DNA of 64,000 bases from Paenibacillus auburnensis (GTDB taxonomy: Bacteria; Bacillota; Bacilli; Paenibacillales; Paenibacillaceae). The translations under genes were made by a program, and so were the position numbers. Within the stretch, counting starts at the first letter, position 1. Each line of letters starts with the position of its first letter. The stretch spans positions 124,001-188,000 of the forward strand of contig NZ_CAKMMG010000009.1 in the NCBI RefSeq assembly GCF_927798115.1, read 5' to 3'. Below are positions 26,978 through 35,519 of this stretch, piece by piece. Under the pieces are notes generated by a model. The model saw only the letters and a program-made list of their open reading frames with translations, was not told the DNA's origin and did not search any database.

Positions 26978-27017
26978 AAGAAAAAGACAGCTGCCATGAT
27001 TGCTCACAGCAGCTGTC
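26978..27017 (-). terminator. Intrinsic terminator after udk
   Basis: On the minus strand GACAGCTGC (27017-27009) pairs with GCAGCTGTC (26994-26986) and is followed by TTTTTCTTTG. Confidence 0.88.
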
Positions 27018-27043
27018 TGTCCCAAACTTAAAACCGTTATGCC

Positions 27044-27685
27044 TTAACGTGTGCTTCCGTTCCACTGCTGATCGCCCGACAAATATTTCGCGGTCAATAC
27101 CGACAATAGCTCGATGCCGACTTCATTTTGCCCGCCTTCGGGGATGATGAGGTCTGCGTATTTCTTGGATGGCTCAATAAACGCCTCGTGCATAGGTTTC
27201 ACCGTTGTCAGATATTGCGTGTGGATCGAACGGATCGTCCGTCCGCGTTCCTCGATATCGCGCAGCACCCGGCGCAGAATCCGTACATCCGGGTCAGTAT
27301 CAACGAATACCTTAATGTTCAGCTGTGTCCGCAGCTTCTCGTCGGACAGCACATGCAGTCCTTCCACAATAACAATGTTGTTGGGCTTCAGCTCAACGGT
27401 CTTGTCTGTAAAGCGGGCATGCGTGGTGAAATCATACACCGGAGCATAGGCGGCTTGTCCTGACTTCAGACAATCGAGATGCTCAATCAGCAATTCCGTG
27501 TCAAAAGCCAGCGGATGATCGTAATTGATTGCTCCGCGTTCTTCGAGGCTGAGATAGGAATGGTCTTTATAGTAGTTATCCTGAGATATGAACGTCACTT
27601 TGTCAGTTCCGAGACGGTTAATAACGGAGCGGGCTACCGTTGTTTTGCCGGAACCAGTCCCGCCGGCGATACCAATAATAAGCAT
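27044..27685 (-). CDS. udk: Uridine kinase
   Basis: This 213-aa cytoplasmic kinase phosphorylates uridine and cytidine to UMP and CMP in pyrimidine salvage. The P-loop is GIAGGTGSGKTT at residues about 5-16. ISQDNYYKDHS, NYDHPLAFD and RDIEERGRT are the conserved substrate and lid segments of the family, and the length is normal. It is a single-gene unit with its own extended -10 promoter and terminator, divergent from the threonine aldolase-like gene. Confidence 0.97.
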   Translation of the reverse strand: MLIIGIAGGTGSGKTTVARSVINRLGTDKVTFISQDNYYKDHSYLSLEERGAINYDHPLAFDTELLIEHLDCLKSGQAAYAPVYDFTTHARFTDKTVELKPNNIVIVEGLHVLSDEKLRTQLNIKVFVDTDPDVRILRRVLRDIEERGRTIRSIHTQYLTTVKPMHEAFIEPSKKYADLIIPEGGQNEVGIELLSVLTAKYLSGDQQWNGSTR

Positions 27686-27731
27686 GGTGTTGTAATAAAC
27701 CTCCCTAAGCTATTGCCTTTGCAATTCCAAT

Positions 27732-27740
27732 ATTGTAGCA
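27732..27740 (-). promoter_or_regulatory. Extended -10 promoter of udk
   Basis: TGCTACAAT on the minus strand is an extended -10 element; TTGACC lies just upstream but too close to act as a -35. It sits about 50 bp before the udk start. Confidence 0.5.
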
Positions 27741-27859
27741 CAGCGGTCAACTTATTTCACCTCGGATACCGGTACTAAAACGTGAATTTTTTAAAAAAAT
27801 ATAAGAAATTATAGGTTTTAAAGCTGTTTCTGCTTGGAATTTAGAAAATTGCCGTGAAA

Positions 27860-27868
27860 TGTTATAAT
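27860..27868 (+). promoter_or_regulatory. Extended -10 promoter of the threonine aldolase-like gene
   Basis: TGTTATAAT is an extended -10 element within an AT-rich segment, about 48 bp before the ATG at 27917. Confidence 0.55.
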
Positions 27869-27916
27869 TTTAGAACATTGTTCAATTTAGCGTACCTGAG
27901 AGGAGAATTTGCCCTT

Positions 27917-29008
27917 ATGCAAGAACAGATAACATTGATGGAGGCCTTTAACGGAGCAGAGATTCAATTAGCGGGGCACGGGAAACGGGATGTGCAGGTG
28001 CTGAAACAAGCATTTGCCGCTGCCGAAGGAAATATTGGCAGTGATATATACGGGGACGGCGCAGTCATCGAGGATTTCCAGGCGGAAATAGCAGGCGTTC
28101 TCGGCAAAGAATCAGCGGTCTTCTTCCCGAGCGGAACGATGGCTCAGCAGATTGCTCTCCGGATCTGGTGTGACCGCAAAGGGCTGAAGACTGTCGCCTA
28201 TCATCCTTTGTGCCATTTGGAGATTCATGAGCAGGACGGGCTGAAGGAGCTGCATCATATCAAGCCGGTACTGCTCGCTGACAAGGACCGTCTGATTACG
28301 CTGGAGGATGTGCGGAATATTGGAGAGGATATTGCCTGCCTGCTTCTCGAGCTGCCGCAGCGTGAGATCGGCGGCCAGCTGCCGGATTATGCTGAGCTTG
28401 AAGCCATCTCCGCCTATTGCCGTGAGCAGGGGATTATTCTGCATCTGGACGGGGCCCGGCTGCTGGAGGTACTGCCGTATTACGGGAAGACTGCGGCAGA
28501 GGTCTGCGGGCTGTTCGACAGCGTATATATCTCCTTCTACAAAGGCATAGGCGGCATCGCCGGGGCGATTCTCGCGGGCAGCAAGGACTTTACAGAGGAG
28601 TCTAAGATCTGGAAGCGGCGGCATGGCGGCGATCTGATCAGCCTGTATCCGTATATTATTCCAGCACAATATTACTACCGGCAACGGGCGGGCCGGATGG
28701 CTCAGTATTACACAGAAGCCAAGGAGCTTGCGGCTCTGTTCAACGCTTGCGACAAGGTGTCTACGCTCCCGGAAGTCCCGGTGTCGAACATGTTCCATGT
28801 CCATTTTGCCCTGTCCAAAGAGCAGGCAGAGCTGATTCTAATCGAAGTGTGTGCGCAGACGGGTGTAGCCCTTGCCGCAAGGCTGAAGGAAACCGGAGCA
28901 AACTCCTGTTATTATGAGCTGAACATCGGCGATTTGTACGGCGGGATTTCCAAAACCAAGCTGAAAGAGACGTTCGGACTGCTCGATCAGCTGCTGAAGG
29001 AAGCTTAA
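27917..29008 (+). CDS. Low-specificity L-threonine aldolase / beta-eliminating lyase family
   Basis: This is a PLP enzyme of about 363 aa, fold type I, of the family that splits L-threonine or related beta-hydroxy amino acids into glycine and an aldehyde. ATG 27917 is chosen because GAGAGGAGA precedes it and the upstream in-frame ATG at 27854 lies before the -10 box. Family blocks are visible: GSDIYGDGAVIEDFQ, ESAVFFPSGTMAQQ, LHLDGARLLEV with the PLP-binding Asp, and SFYKGIGGIAGA with the Schiff-base Lys209. It is monocistronic, with a terminator at 29014-29052. Substrate preference is not certain. Confidence 0.88.
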   Translation: MQEQITLMEAFNGAEIQLAGHGKRDVQVLKQAFAAAEGNIGSDIYGDGAVIEDFQAEIAGVLGKESAVFFPSGTMAQQIALRIWCDRKGLKTVAYHPLCHLEIHEQDGLKELHHIKPVLLADKDRLITLEDVRNIGEDIACLLLELPQREIGGQLPDYAELEAISAYCREQGIILHLDGARLLEVLPYYGKTAAEVCGLFDSVYISFYKGIGGIAGAILAGSKDFTEESKIWKRRHGGDLISLYPYIIPAQYYYRQRAGRMAQYYTEAKELAALFNACDKVSTLPEVPVSNMFHVHFALSKEQAELILIEVCAQTGVALAARLKETGANSCYYELNIGDLYGGISKTKLKETFGLLDQLLKEA

Positions 29009-29013
29009 ATGAT

Positions 29014-29052
29014 AATCCGGCATCTTCTGAATAAGGAGGGTGCCGGTTTTTT
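29014..29052 (+). terminator. Intrinsic terminator after the aldolase gene
   Basis: CCGGCA (29017-29022) pairs with TGCCGG (29041-29046), extended by a TCTTCT/AGGAGG inner pairing and followed by seven T residues. Confidence 0.8.
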
Positions 29053-29116
29053 TGCTCTTGTCCTCTTATTTTCTTACAATATAACGTATTTTGATCTCGA
29101 AAAATTACATAAGTTA

Positions 29117-29143
29117 CTAAAAAAGACACCCTAAGGGTGTCTT
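29117..29143 (-). terminator. Intrinsic terminator at the end of the polysaccharide cluster
   Basis: AAGACACCC and GGGTGTCTT (29123-29143) form a tight hairpin with a 3-nt loop; on the minus strand it runs into TTTTTT. Confidence 0.88.
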
Positions 29144-29180
29144 CTGTGTGAGCGATATGGAGCTGATCCGCAGCCGGCAG

Positions 29181-30494
29181 TTACCGGTTCAATAGCGTTC
29201 TTACAAAAGAAACGCGCAGCAGCTGCTTTTTCATCAGCTTGGTGCGGAACTCGCGTTTGAGCTGGCTGTAGGCTTTGGGGCAATGGGTGCTGGCCCAGCT
29301 GTACATGAACTTGAAATCGGTATGGCTTTTGGCCGAGTTCATCAGATAATACGAGATGGTGTCATAGACATTATGGTTGAACCACTCGTTCATTTCCGCC
29401 TTGCTGTAGCCGTAGCGTTCAATGGCCATGTTGCGGATCAGCCGCTTCTCCTCCAGATTCTCGATCAGGAAGGACTGGCTGAGATTGAAGGTAATGTTGT
29501 TGCCGTGGATCCGGTAAACTCCGGCAATCGTGTCGATAAATCCGGCATCGCCGATCAGCAGCGCGCGCAGATAGATCGAAGCGTCGTTGACCATGTTCAT
29601 ATTCAGGATATCCAGCGCCATCAGCGCTTCCCGCTTGAAGATGGTTGTGAGCGTGGAGGCGGGTTTGGGATAGTTTTTTTGCTCGAAATTTTTAAAATAG
29701 TCCTGCTTAGGCGTGATGCTGCGCAGTCCCAGGCTGGAGATTTTGAGCTGCTGCGTCTTGGAATATTCCATGAAGACATTCGCCGCGACAAAGGAGATCT
29801 CCGGGTGGAGCTTATGGAAGCTTACGGCCCTGCTGAAGTAGCTGGAGTCAATGAGATAGTCATCATCGTCCAGGAACAGGATGTACTCTCCGTTGCCGTG
29901 AGCGGCGAACGCCTTGCGCCGGTTGTTCCCCGGCCCCTGATTGGTTTCGCTGCGCATATAGATGACACGCGGTTCCTCCCCGAAGCTTGCTGCCATCATG
30001 GCATCCGTTCCGTCGCTGGAGCAGTCATCGATGACGGTGATTTCTTTATGGGGATAATCCTGGCGCAGAATACTGTTAATCGCCTGGTTCAGGAAGTCTT
30101 TTCTATTATATGTTGTGATAATCACGCTAATCTTGGGAAGGCTGGCCGGGTCGGCGGATGCTGTAGGCTGGCTCTCCGGTGCAGTTATCCGCAGCTTCTC
30201 AAGCCCGGACAGGAGCTCCGGGAACTCTTTGCCAGTGTCCGTATTGAACTGCTCCGAACAATAGAACTGCAGCGCATCCGCCGAGGCACGCCCTGACAAG
30301 TAGGCTTCAATGACTCCAGTTAACGTCTCCAGCGCATCTTTCTCCGCGTTATTGGCTGCTCCGCTGCTAATATTCCGGCATTTGGTGACGATGTCTTCGC
30401 GGGACAGCCCCCGTGCGGGCGGATGTTGAATATCGTTATGGAGCTGATGCAGTAATCGGTAGCCGGCCTGATGCAATCCTTCGCTGTGATCCAT
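29181..30494 (-). CDS. Glycosyltransferase family 2 with N-terminal extension
   Basis: This 437-aa cytoplasmic inverting GT-A enzyme transfers a sugar from a nucleotide donor. About 115 N-terminal residues without a recognised domain precede the GT2 core (KISVIITTYNRKDFLNQAI), followed by VIDDCSSDGT and the metal-binding LFLDDDDYL. A helical C-terminal region has several aromatic and basic residues. It is the last gene of the minus-strand polysaccharide cluster, 47 nt after the flippase gene, and the cluster terminator follows. Acceptor and donor unknown. Confidence 0.88.
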   Translation of the reverse strand: MDHSEGLHQAGYRLLHQLHNDIQHPPARGLSREDIVTKCRNISSGAANNAEKDALETLTGVIEAYLSGRASADALQFYCSEQFNTDTGKEFPELLSGLEKLRITAPESQPTASADPASLPKISVIITTYNRKDFLNQAINSILRQDYPHKEITVIDDCSSDGTDAMMAASFGEEPRVIYMRSETNQGPGNNRRKAFAAHGNGEYILFLDDDDYLIDSSYFSRAVSFHKLHPEISFVAANVFMEYSKTQQLKISSLGLRSITPKQDYFKNFEQKNYPKPASTLTTIFKREALMALDILNMNMVNDASIYLRALLIGDAGFIDTIAGVYRIHGNNITFNLSQSFLIENLEEKRLIRNMAIERYGYSKAEMNEWFNHNVYDTISYYLMNSAKSHTDFKFMYSWASTHCPKAYSQLKREFRTKLMKKQLLRVSFVRTLLNR

Positions 30495-30541
30495 ATTCAG
30501 CCCTCCTAAAGGTATGGTTCTTGTTTAAAAAGTTATTACAG

Positions 30542-32086
30542 TTAAGCCTCGGCTCTTTGCCCCGCCGCAACCTTGCGCTTAAGCCGCAGCTTGGTGAGGG
30601 CGCTTTTGGCGTAACCCCAGGCGTAGCGGGAGACTTCCCGCTCCATCATGGAGCCGATTAGGAAATAGAGGGGCAGGATGATAATACCCAGCAGCACGCT
30701 CCACAGAATGACGGTGGTGTACGAGGTCATTTTGATATCGATGAGGTTAGCTGCAAAAACAATAGCGGCGAACACAGCGACATTGGTCAGCCAGCGGCGG
30801 AAAGTCACCCAAGGGCTGCGCTCCAGCAGTACTCTGTTGGCATAGACGATAATATCGATCGAACGGTATAAGAGCGCAGCGATCGTGCCCATCAGCACGC
30901 CGTAAATGCCGAAGAAGATCACGAAAATAACCGAAGCCCCCAGGTTGATCGCCGATTCGAGAATCGAACGGAACTGGGTATTGCGGAAGTGTCCGGCGAT
31001 CGTAATCAGATTGTTGGACGAGGTCCGGGCATTTGTCAGCAGCTTGATGACCACGAACAGGACCGGAAGCCAGAAATTAATATAGTTCACATCGTTGACC
31101 CCGGCGGTGTACAGGCGCATGAACGGTAGAATTACAATGTACACTACGGTCAGGATGGAGAAGATCAGGCCCATGAAATATACCTCGTAGGCATCGTAGA
31201 ACTTTACAAAAGCCTCTTTGCCTTCATGATAGCTCTGCCCCAGCGCGGATTTGATGCTTCCGTTCACCGTCTGGACGATGTTGTCGACAATGGTGAAGAT
31301 CATATTGTACATCACGTAGATGCTGACAATTTTCAGGTTGGTGAAGATCGTCAGAATCAGCACATCCGTATTGCGGAAGACGAGATAGGAGATTTCATGC
31401 ACCATAACCGAGTTTTTTTGCCCGATGGCAGCGAAGTCCGGCTTCTGGTTCAGATCAATCCACTTATAATGCTTCCGCGAATAGTAGTAGAACGCAACGA
31501 TCTGCAGCAGCGTCAGCACGAAGAAGGAGGCCTGCACGGCGATAATGTTTACACCCTGCAGCAGCAGGATGATCCGCACCACATTGTTGAGAATGTTCGC
31601 AATCGTGACGATAGAGGTCTCTACATAGCTTTTGCCCTCGGCGATCAGCAGGATGCGGAATTTACCCTGAAAATAATAATTGATCGCTCCGCCAAGGCCT
31701 GAGAAGAGAATAATCGCCATAATCGCTATACCGCTGATCTCCGAATGGATAACAAGCGGATAAATGACGGCCAGCAGGACAACAGAGATAAAATAATAAA
31801 TCCCGGTTTTTTTGTAGTAGCTGGACGAGGCAGCGAGTATCGAATTGATATGCCCGCGGTCACCCGCGGCAATAGGCTTATAGAGGGCCTGCAGCGAAGC
31901 TGCGCCGATTCCGGCTTCAAGCAGGGCGAAATAGCTGATAATCTGCACAATTGAGGCGATCAGACCGTTCGCTTCCGAGCCGTAGTTGACCATAATCAGC
32001 CGCGGGATGAAGAAGCCGAGAATAATGGTGATCACCTGGCTGGCAAGACCGAAGCCCAGGTTCAGCATACTCCGTTTAGCTTTCAT
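30542..32086 (-). CDS. Polysaccharide flippase-like membrane protein (Wzx type, MOP superfamily)
   Basis: This is a protein of about 514 aa with 12-14 predicted membrane helices, of the kind that moves lipid-linked oligosaccharides across the membrane. The start at 32086 (MKAKRSMLNLGFGL) has GGGAGA upstream; a longer in-frame start at 32110 would add eight residues. Either way the start overlaps the end of the pyruvyl transferase gene, so translation is coupled. Typical features are GFFIPRLIMVNYGSEANGL in the first helices and a basic C-terminus. No polymerase (Wzy-like) gene is present in the cluster. Confidence 0.85.
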   Translation of the reverse strand: MKAKRSMLNLGFGLASQVITIILGFFIPRLIMVNYGSEANGLIASIVQIISYFALLEAGIGAASLQALYKPIAAGDRGHINSILAASSSYYKKTGIYYFISVVLLAVIYPLVIHSEISGIAIMAIILFSGLGGAINYYFQGKFRILLIAEGKSYVETSIVTIANILNNVVRIILLLQGVNIIAVQASFFVLTLLQIVAFYYYSRKHYKWIDLNQKPDFAAIGQKNSVMVHEISYLVFRNTDVLILTIFTNLKIVSIYVMYNMIFTIVDNIVQTVNGSIKSALGQSYHEGKEAFVKFYDAYEVYFMGLIFSILTVVYIVILPFMRLYTAGVNDVNYINFWLPVLFVVIKLLTNARTSSNNLITIAGHFRNTQFRSILESAINLGASVIFVIFFGIYGVLMGTIAALLYRSIDIIVYANRVLLERSPWVTFRRWLTNVAVFAAIVFAANLIDIKMTSYTTVILWSVLLGIIILPLYFLIGSMMEREVSRYAWGYAKSALTKLRLKRKVAAGQRAEA

Positions 32087-33221
32087 AGCTGCGTCTCCCT
32101 TCCAGGGCAAACGGTGCCGGAGACAGATAGGCGTCCAATTGTTCGAAATGCTTCTGGGCCTGGTTGGCCTGTAAAGTCACATCGATTGTATTCGTGGCCA
32201 TGCTCTCATAGACCATTTCCGGAGTAAGCTCCGCCAAATGGGCGAAATCCGTATATTTGCCGTCAAAATAGGCGTCCTGCATGACGTTGATCATTTTTTT
32301 GCTGTAGGCGATCGGGAAGACCGGTTTGCCGAAGACCCAGCCGAGAATCATCGCATGGAATCTGGAGGCGACGATAAAGCTGGCATCCGATAGCGCCGCG
32401 AGAATGTCATCAATATCTGTTTTATAGAGATGCACATGGGTCTGTCCCTGATACTCAGCGGGGATGAGGCCAAGAATATGCGTAATCGCCTCCTGGTCAC
32501 CCTCGTGCTGGCAGAACGACATGAAATGCACGGCATAGCCCTGCTGAATGAAATGGATTGCAACATCTTTCATTTTTTCATAATAGAGGTCGTCAAACCC
32601 TGTTAAAGCCTTGGAGGAGGGCTTGATTACTGAGATCGCAATCGTCCTGCCTTGGCCGCCGTTCTTCTCCGCTGCGGGTTCAGCACCGTCATATTTTAGC
32701 TGGAAAATAATATCCGGAGCCATCCGCACATTGTCCAGATCCTTGAACAGATCATAGGAGTACTGCTCTCTGAAGCAGACGTCTGTATATTCCGGGAACA
32801 CCTTCCGGTAGTGCTGGACATATCCCTCATCGGTAAACGGGCCGAAATTGGCGCCCATGAGATAGTAAGGTTTGCTCTTGTTGCGGACATCCTCGGCAGC
32901 AGCCACATATTCCGCCCAACCCTCGCCCTGCATAAAAATAGACCCGCCGATATGCACGGTTCCATCAGATTGATCCCCGAGCAGCCTCTGCACAAAATTA
33001 GGATGCAGCTTCAGCTTGCGGAAGACATAGTTAACGCCCCGGAACAGCACGGAATCGGAAGCATAGACCTTGAGGTTCTTAATGTCCTTGAAGACCAGCT
33101 TGTAAAGACGCGGAGCAATAATCATAAAGCGGGTATCCGGGTAACGTTCGCAGAGTACCTTAATGAATAAATCGTCGCCGAGGTTGAACTCTGTATATGC
33201 GTAGATCATCATCTTCTTCAT
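32076..33221 (-). CDS. Polysaccharide pyruvyl transferase family protein
   Basis: This 381-aa protein belongs to the PS_pyruv_trans family, which adds ketal-linked pyruvate from phosphoenolpyruvate to a sugar of a surface polymer. The family layout is seen in YTEFNLGDDLFIKVL near the N-terminus (the NxGD motif), HIGGSIFMQGEGW, GPFTDEGY, and the C-terminal SRFHAMILGWVFGKPVFPI with the conserved His. It overlaps the preceding glycosyltransferase by 4 nt. Pyruvylated wall polymers are known ligands of SLH domains, and a giant SLH protein is encoded divergently. It is not clearly CsaB, so a role in capsule or exopolysaccharide is equally possible. Confidence 0.88.
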   Translation of the reverse strand: MKKMMIYAYTEFNLGDDLFIKVLCERYPDTRFMIIAPRLYKLVFKDIKNLKVYASDSVLFRGVNYVFRKLKLHPNFVQRLLGDQSDGTVHIGGSIFMQGEGWAEYVAAAEDVRNKSKPYYLMGANFGPFTDEGYVQHYRKVFPEYTDVCFREQYSYDLFKDLDNVRMAPDIIFQLKYDGAEPAAEKNGGQGRTIAISVIKPSSKALTGFDDLYYEKMKDVAIHFIQQGYAVHFMSFCQHEGDQEAITHILGLIPAEYQGQTHVHLYKTDIDDILAALSDASFIVASRFHAMILGWVFGKPVFPIAYSKKMINVMQDAYFDGKYTDFAHLAELTPEMVYESMATNTIDVTLQANQAQKHFEQLDAYLSPAPFALEGRRSYES

Positions 33222-34264
33222 ATCTTAATTTCCTTTCTAGAAATCACGGTTTTGAGCTTGTGTTTGAACTGGATCCAGCTCCGGTCTAAGCGGATCAACC
33301 GCGCGTATAAAGGCGGGGAAATTAAGAAGGCCTTGATGTGCAGGGCAAGCTGCCGGTCATCTCCCTGGTAGTGCTTCATAATCAGCTTCATCTCCTGGGG
33401 TAATCCGGGATAAGCGCGCCCGATATCTTCAAGCAGGCTGCGGATATCCGCTCCGGTAGTGCCGTTCAGACAGGTTTTCAGGTTGTAGAAATAGTTCTCG
33501 GTCATTTCCCTGTTCATCAGCAGCTCCGATATAGCGGCGGCTTCACTGAAGGGATGGGCTCTGAAATATTCATCCACCCGTTTAAAGGCAGCGACCACAT
33601 CGAACTTGCTTACATTATACGTACCGGTAATGGAGGAAGTCCGCTGTACATAATAAGACAGAACCTCCGGGATAGAGACTACCCGTACAGCTCTGGATAA
33701 GGCTTTATAGATAAACTCCTGATCCTCGCCGTTTACACAGCGCTCCGTATAGAGGATGCCGTGATCAAGCAGGAAGCTGCGTTTGTAGGCAATGCTGCCG
33801 GTCCAGATTCTCAGGCTTTTGTGCATAAAAATACTCTGCAGTGCTTCGCTGCCCGTAGTATCGCTCGCGGCAGAAGTGAAGCTTACTATCGTTGACTGAT
33901 CCTCACGGACCAGGTTGTAGCCCCAGCAGATCACGTCCGGCCCGGCAGAGCTGACGATCCTCCGTACCAGGCTGCTGTCGGCATAATCATCTCCGTCCAG
34001 GAATAGCACATAATCCCCGGCAGCTGCGGCTAGTCCGGTGTTTCTGGCGGCGCTGACGCCGGCGTTGGCTGTGCGGATCAGCTTGGCCTGAAGACCGGGA
34101 TACTGCTCCAGGAAGCTGTTCACGACCGCATAGGTCCTGTCGGTAGACCCGTCGTCGACCAGAATCACTTCGAACCGCTTCTCGCTCTGCTCCAGGAGTG
34201 AATGCAGCAAGGGCGTTACATAATGCTCTAAATTGTACATAGGAACTACAATACTTACACTCAT
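33218..34264 (-). CDS. Glycosyltransferase family 2
   Basis: This 348-aa GT-A enzyme starts directly with the catalytic domain: SIVVPMYNLEHYVTPLLHSL, then VDDGSTDRTY, AGVSAARNTGL and the metal site LFLDGDDYAD. CVNGEDQEFIYKAL contains the ED motif seen in many EpsJ-like transferases. It ends in a 4-nt overlap with the pyruvyl transferase start. It probably adds one residue of the repeating unit of a surface polysaccharide. Confidence 0.92.
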   Translation of the reverse strand: MSVSIVVPMYNLEHYVTPLLHSLLEQSEKRFEVILVDDGSTDRTYAVVNSFLEQYPGLQAKLIRTANAGVSAARNTGLAAAAGDYVLFLDGDDYADSSLVRRIVSSAGPDVICWGYNLVREDQSTIVSFTSAASDTTGSEALQSIFMHKSLRIWTGSIAYKRSFLLDHGILYTERCVNGEDQEFIYKALSRAVRVVSIPEVLSYYVQRTSSITGTYNVSKFDVVAAFKRVDEYFRAHPFSEAAAISELLMNREMTENYFYNLKTCLNGTTGADIRSLLEDIGRAYPGLPQEMKLIMKHYQGDDRQLALHIKAFLISPPLYARLIRLDRSWIQFKHKLKTVISRKEIKI

Positions 34265-34295
34265 GCGGCTGCTCCTTTCCTGAAGCGGAAGTGGT

Positions 34296-35204
34296 TTAAC
34301 GGGCCGTCTGTCTGGAGAAAATTTCCCTCAGCCCTTTTTTGTAGCCTCGGATAGCGGGGAAATTCTTCTTGGGCTGCTCCCGCAGAATGAGATAGAGCGT
34401 GGTCCAGATCAGGGCAAGGTAGCCGATCGGCCCCGAACGTTCGTCTTTCAGCAGATGTACATGGTTAAGCACCCTTGTATAGGCCACGTCCTCAAGATTG
34501 TCCCTGGAGGCTGGAGATTCGTGGTGCAAGAGTTTCAGTTCAGGATTGATATAGAGAGGTCCGGTCCTGCGGGCGATTCGGGACATAAGAATATCTTCGC
34601 CGACACTGTAGCTTTTGAGCCAGGGGACAGGCTGCAGATCGCGGATGGCCTCTTTTTTGAAAGACATGTTGCATCCGTGCTGGAATTCGGTCTTGAAGAT
34701 TTTCCTCGCTTTGTGCCAGTTGTACATGGATCCGGCTTGGCCGCTTAAGGAGAGCTTGCCGCTCGAGAGAGATTGCTGGAAGGACAGAAGGCAGCGGATG
34801 GTGCCGAGGAAACTGTTGCGCATTCCGATGGCGACGCCGCCGACTCCTGCACAATTCGGATGATCGAGGTAGGTTTGGTATAAAGTGGCCAAATAATGAC
34901 CGGGGATTTCGACGTCATCGTCGAGGAAGAGGATTTTATCCATGGTGGACAGCTCCACAGCCTTGATCCGCGACATCCATAGTCCCCGGTCTGTCGTTTT
35001 GCTGAAGTAAATCAGGGGATAACCGCTGGCAGCGAGTAAAGCCTCATATTCGTTCAATACTTCTTTGGGTATTTCACCGTCGTCAATAATAATGACTTCT
35101 ATAGGGTAGGTCTGGCCTATGCTTTGCTTAGTTATAGAATGAATGCACCGTGTCAGGTCCTGTACCCGGTTCCTTGTGCAGATAGCCACTGACAATCCTT
35201 GCAT
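34296..35204 (-). CDS. Glycosyltransferase family 2, first gene of the polysaccharide cluster
   Basis: This is a GT-A enzyme of about 302 aa. ATG 35204 is preferred to the in-frame ATG at 35234, because GGGAG lies about 8 nt before it and the protein then begins at the conserved LSVAICTRNRVQDL strand. VIIDDGEIP and KILFLDDDVEIPGHYL (metal site) follow, then GVGGVAIG and YSVGEDILMSRIARRTG near the acceptor site. It is 31 nt upstream of the next glycosyltransferase, in one minus-strand operon. Its promoter should lie in 35205-35519. Confidence 0.9.
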   Translation of the reverse strand: MQGLSVAICTRNRVQDLTRCIHSITKQSIGQTYPIEVIIIDDGEIPKEVLNEYEALLAASGYPLIYFSKTTDRGLWMSRIKAVELSTMDKILFLDDDVEIPGHYLATLYQTYLDHPNCAGVGGVAIGMRNSFLGTIRCLLSFQQSLSSGKLSLSGQAGSMYNWHKARKIFKTEFQHGCNMSFKKEAIRDLQPVPWLKSYSVGEDILMSRIARRTGPLYINPELKLLHHESPASRDNLEDVAYTRVLNHVHLLKDERSGPIGYLALIWTTLYLILREQPKKNFPAIRGYKKGLREIFSRQTAR

Positions 35205-35519
35205 ATACTCCACTCCCTTATCCAATTCTCCCATCTTATGTCTATAAATCTCACTTGGGATTATAAGCTAACTTAAGCTTACTATTGGCATCAAAAGGTT
35301 GTATATACTACTTTAGTTTACTTATTGGATATCACCGGCAGCAACGAAAAGAACGAAATCAGTAAATTTTTTTTGTATTTAACAATAAATCCTATTAATT
35401 CGACATAAACTGCGCTACTTAAAAATCCGATATATTAAATTATAAGTATTTTTACAATAAGGAGGATAGGGACGTTATGGGTTTCTAGCATTACATCTTA
35501 GATAAATGGGGCTGAGTTT
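35205..35519. promoter_or_regulatory. Divergent AT-rich intergenic region with a three-codon mini-ORF
   Basis: It separates the polysaccharide cluster (minus) from the giant SLH protein (plus) and should carry both promoters, but AT-richness prevents a firm choice. A strong AAGGAGGA (35459-35466) is followed at 35477 by ATG GGT TTC TAG, a closed three-codon frame. The large gene begins 31 nt later at a GTG behind only a weak GGGG. The mini-ORF could be a translational leader. Confidence 0.45.
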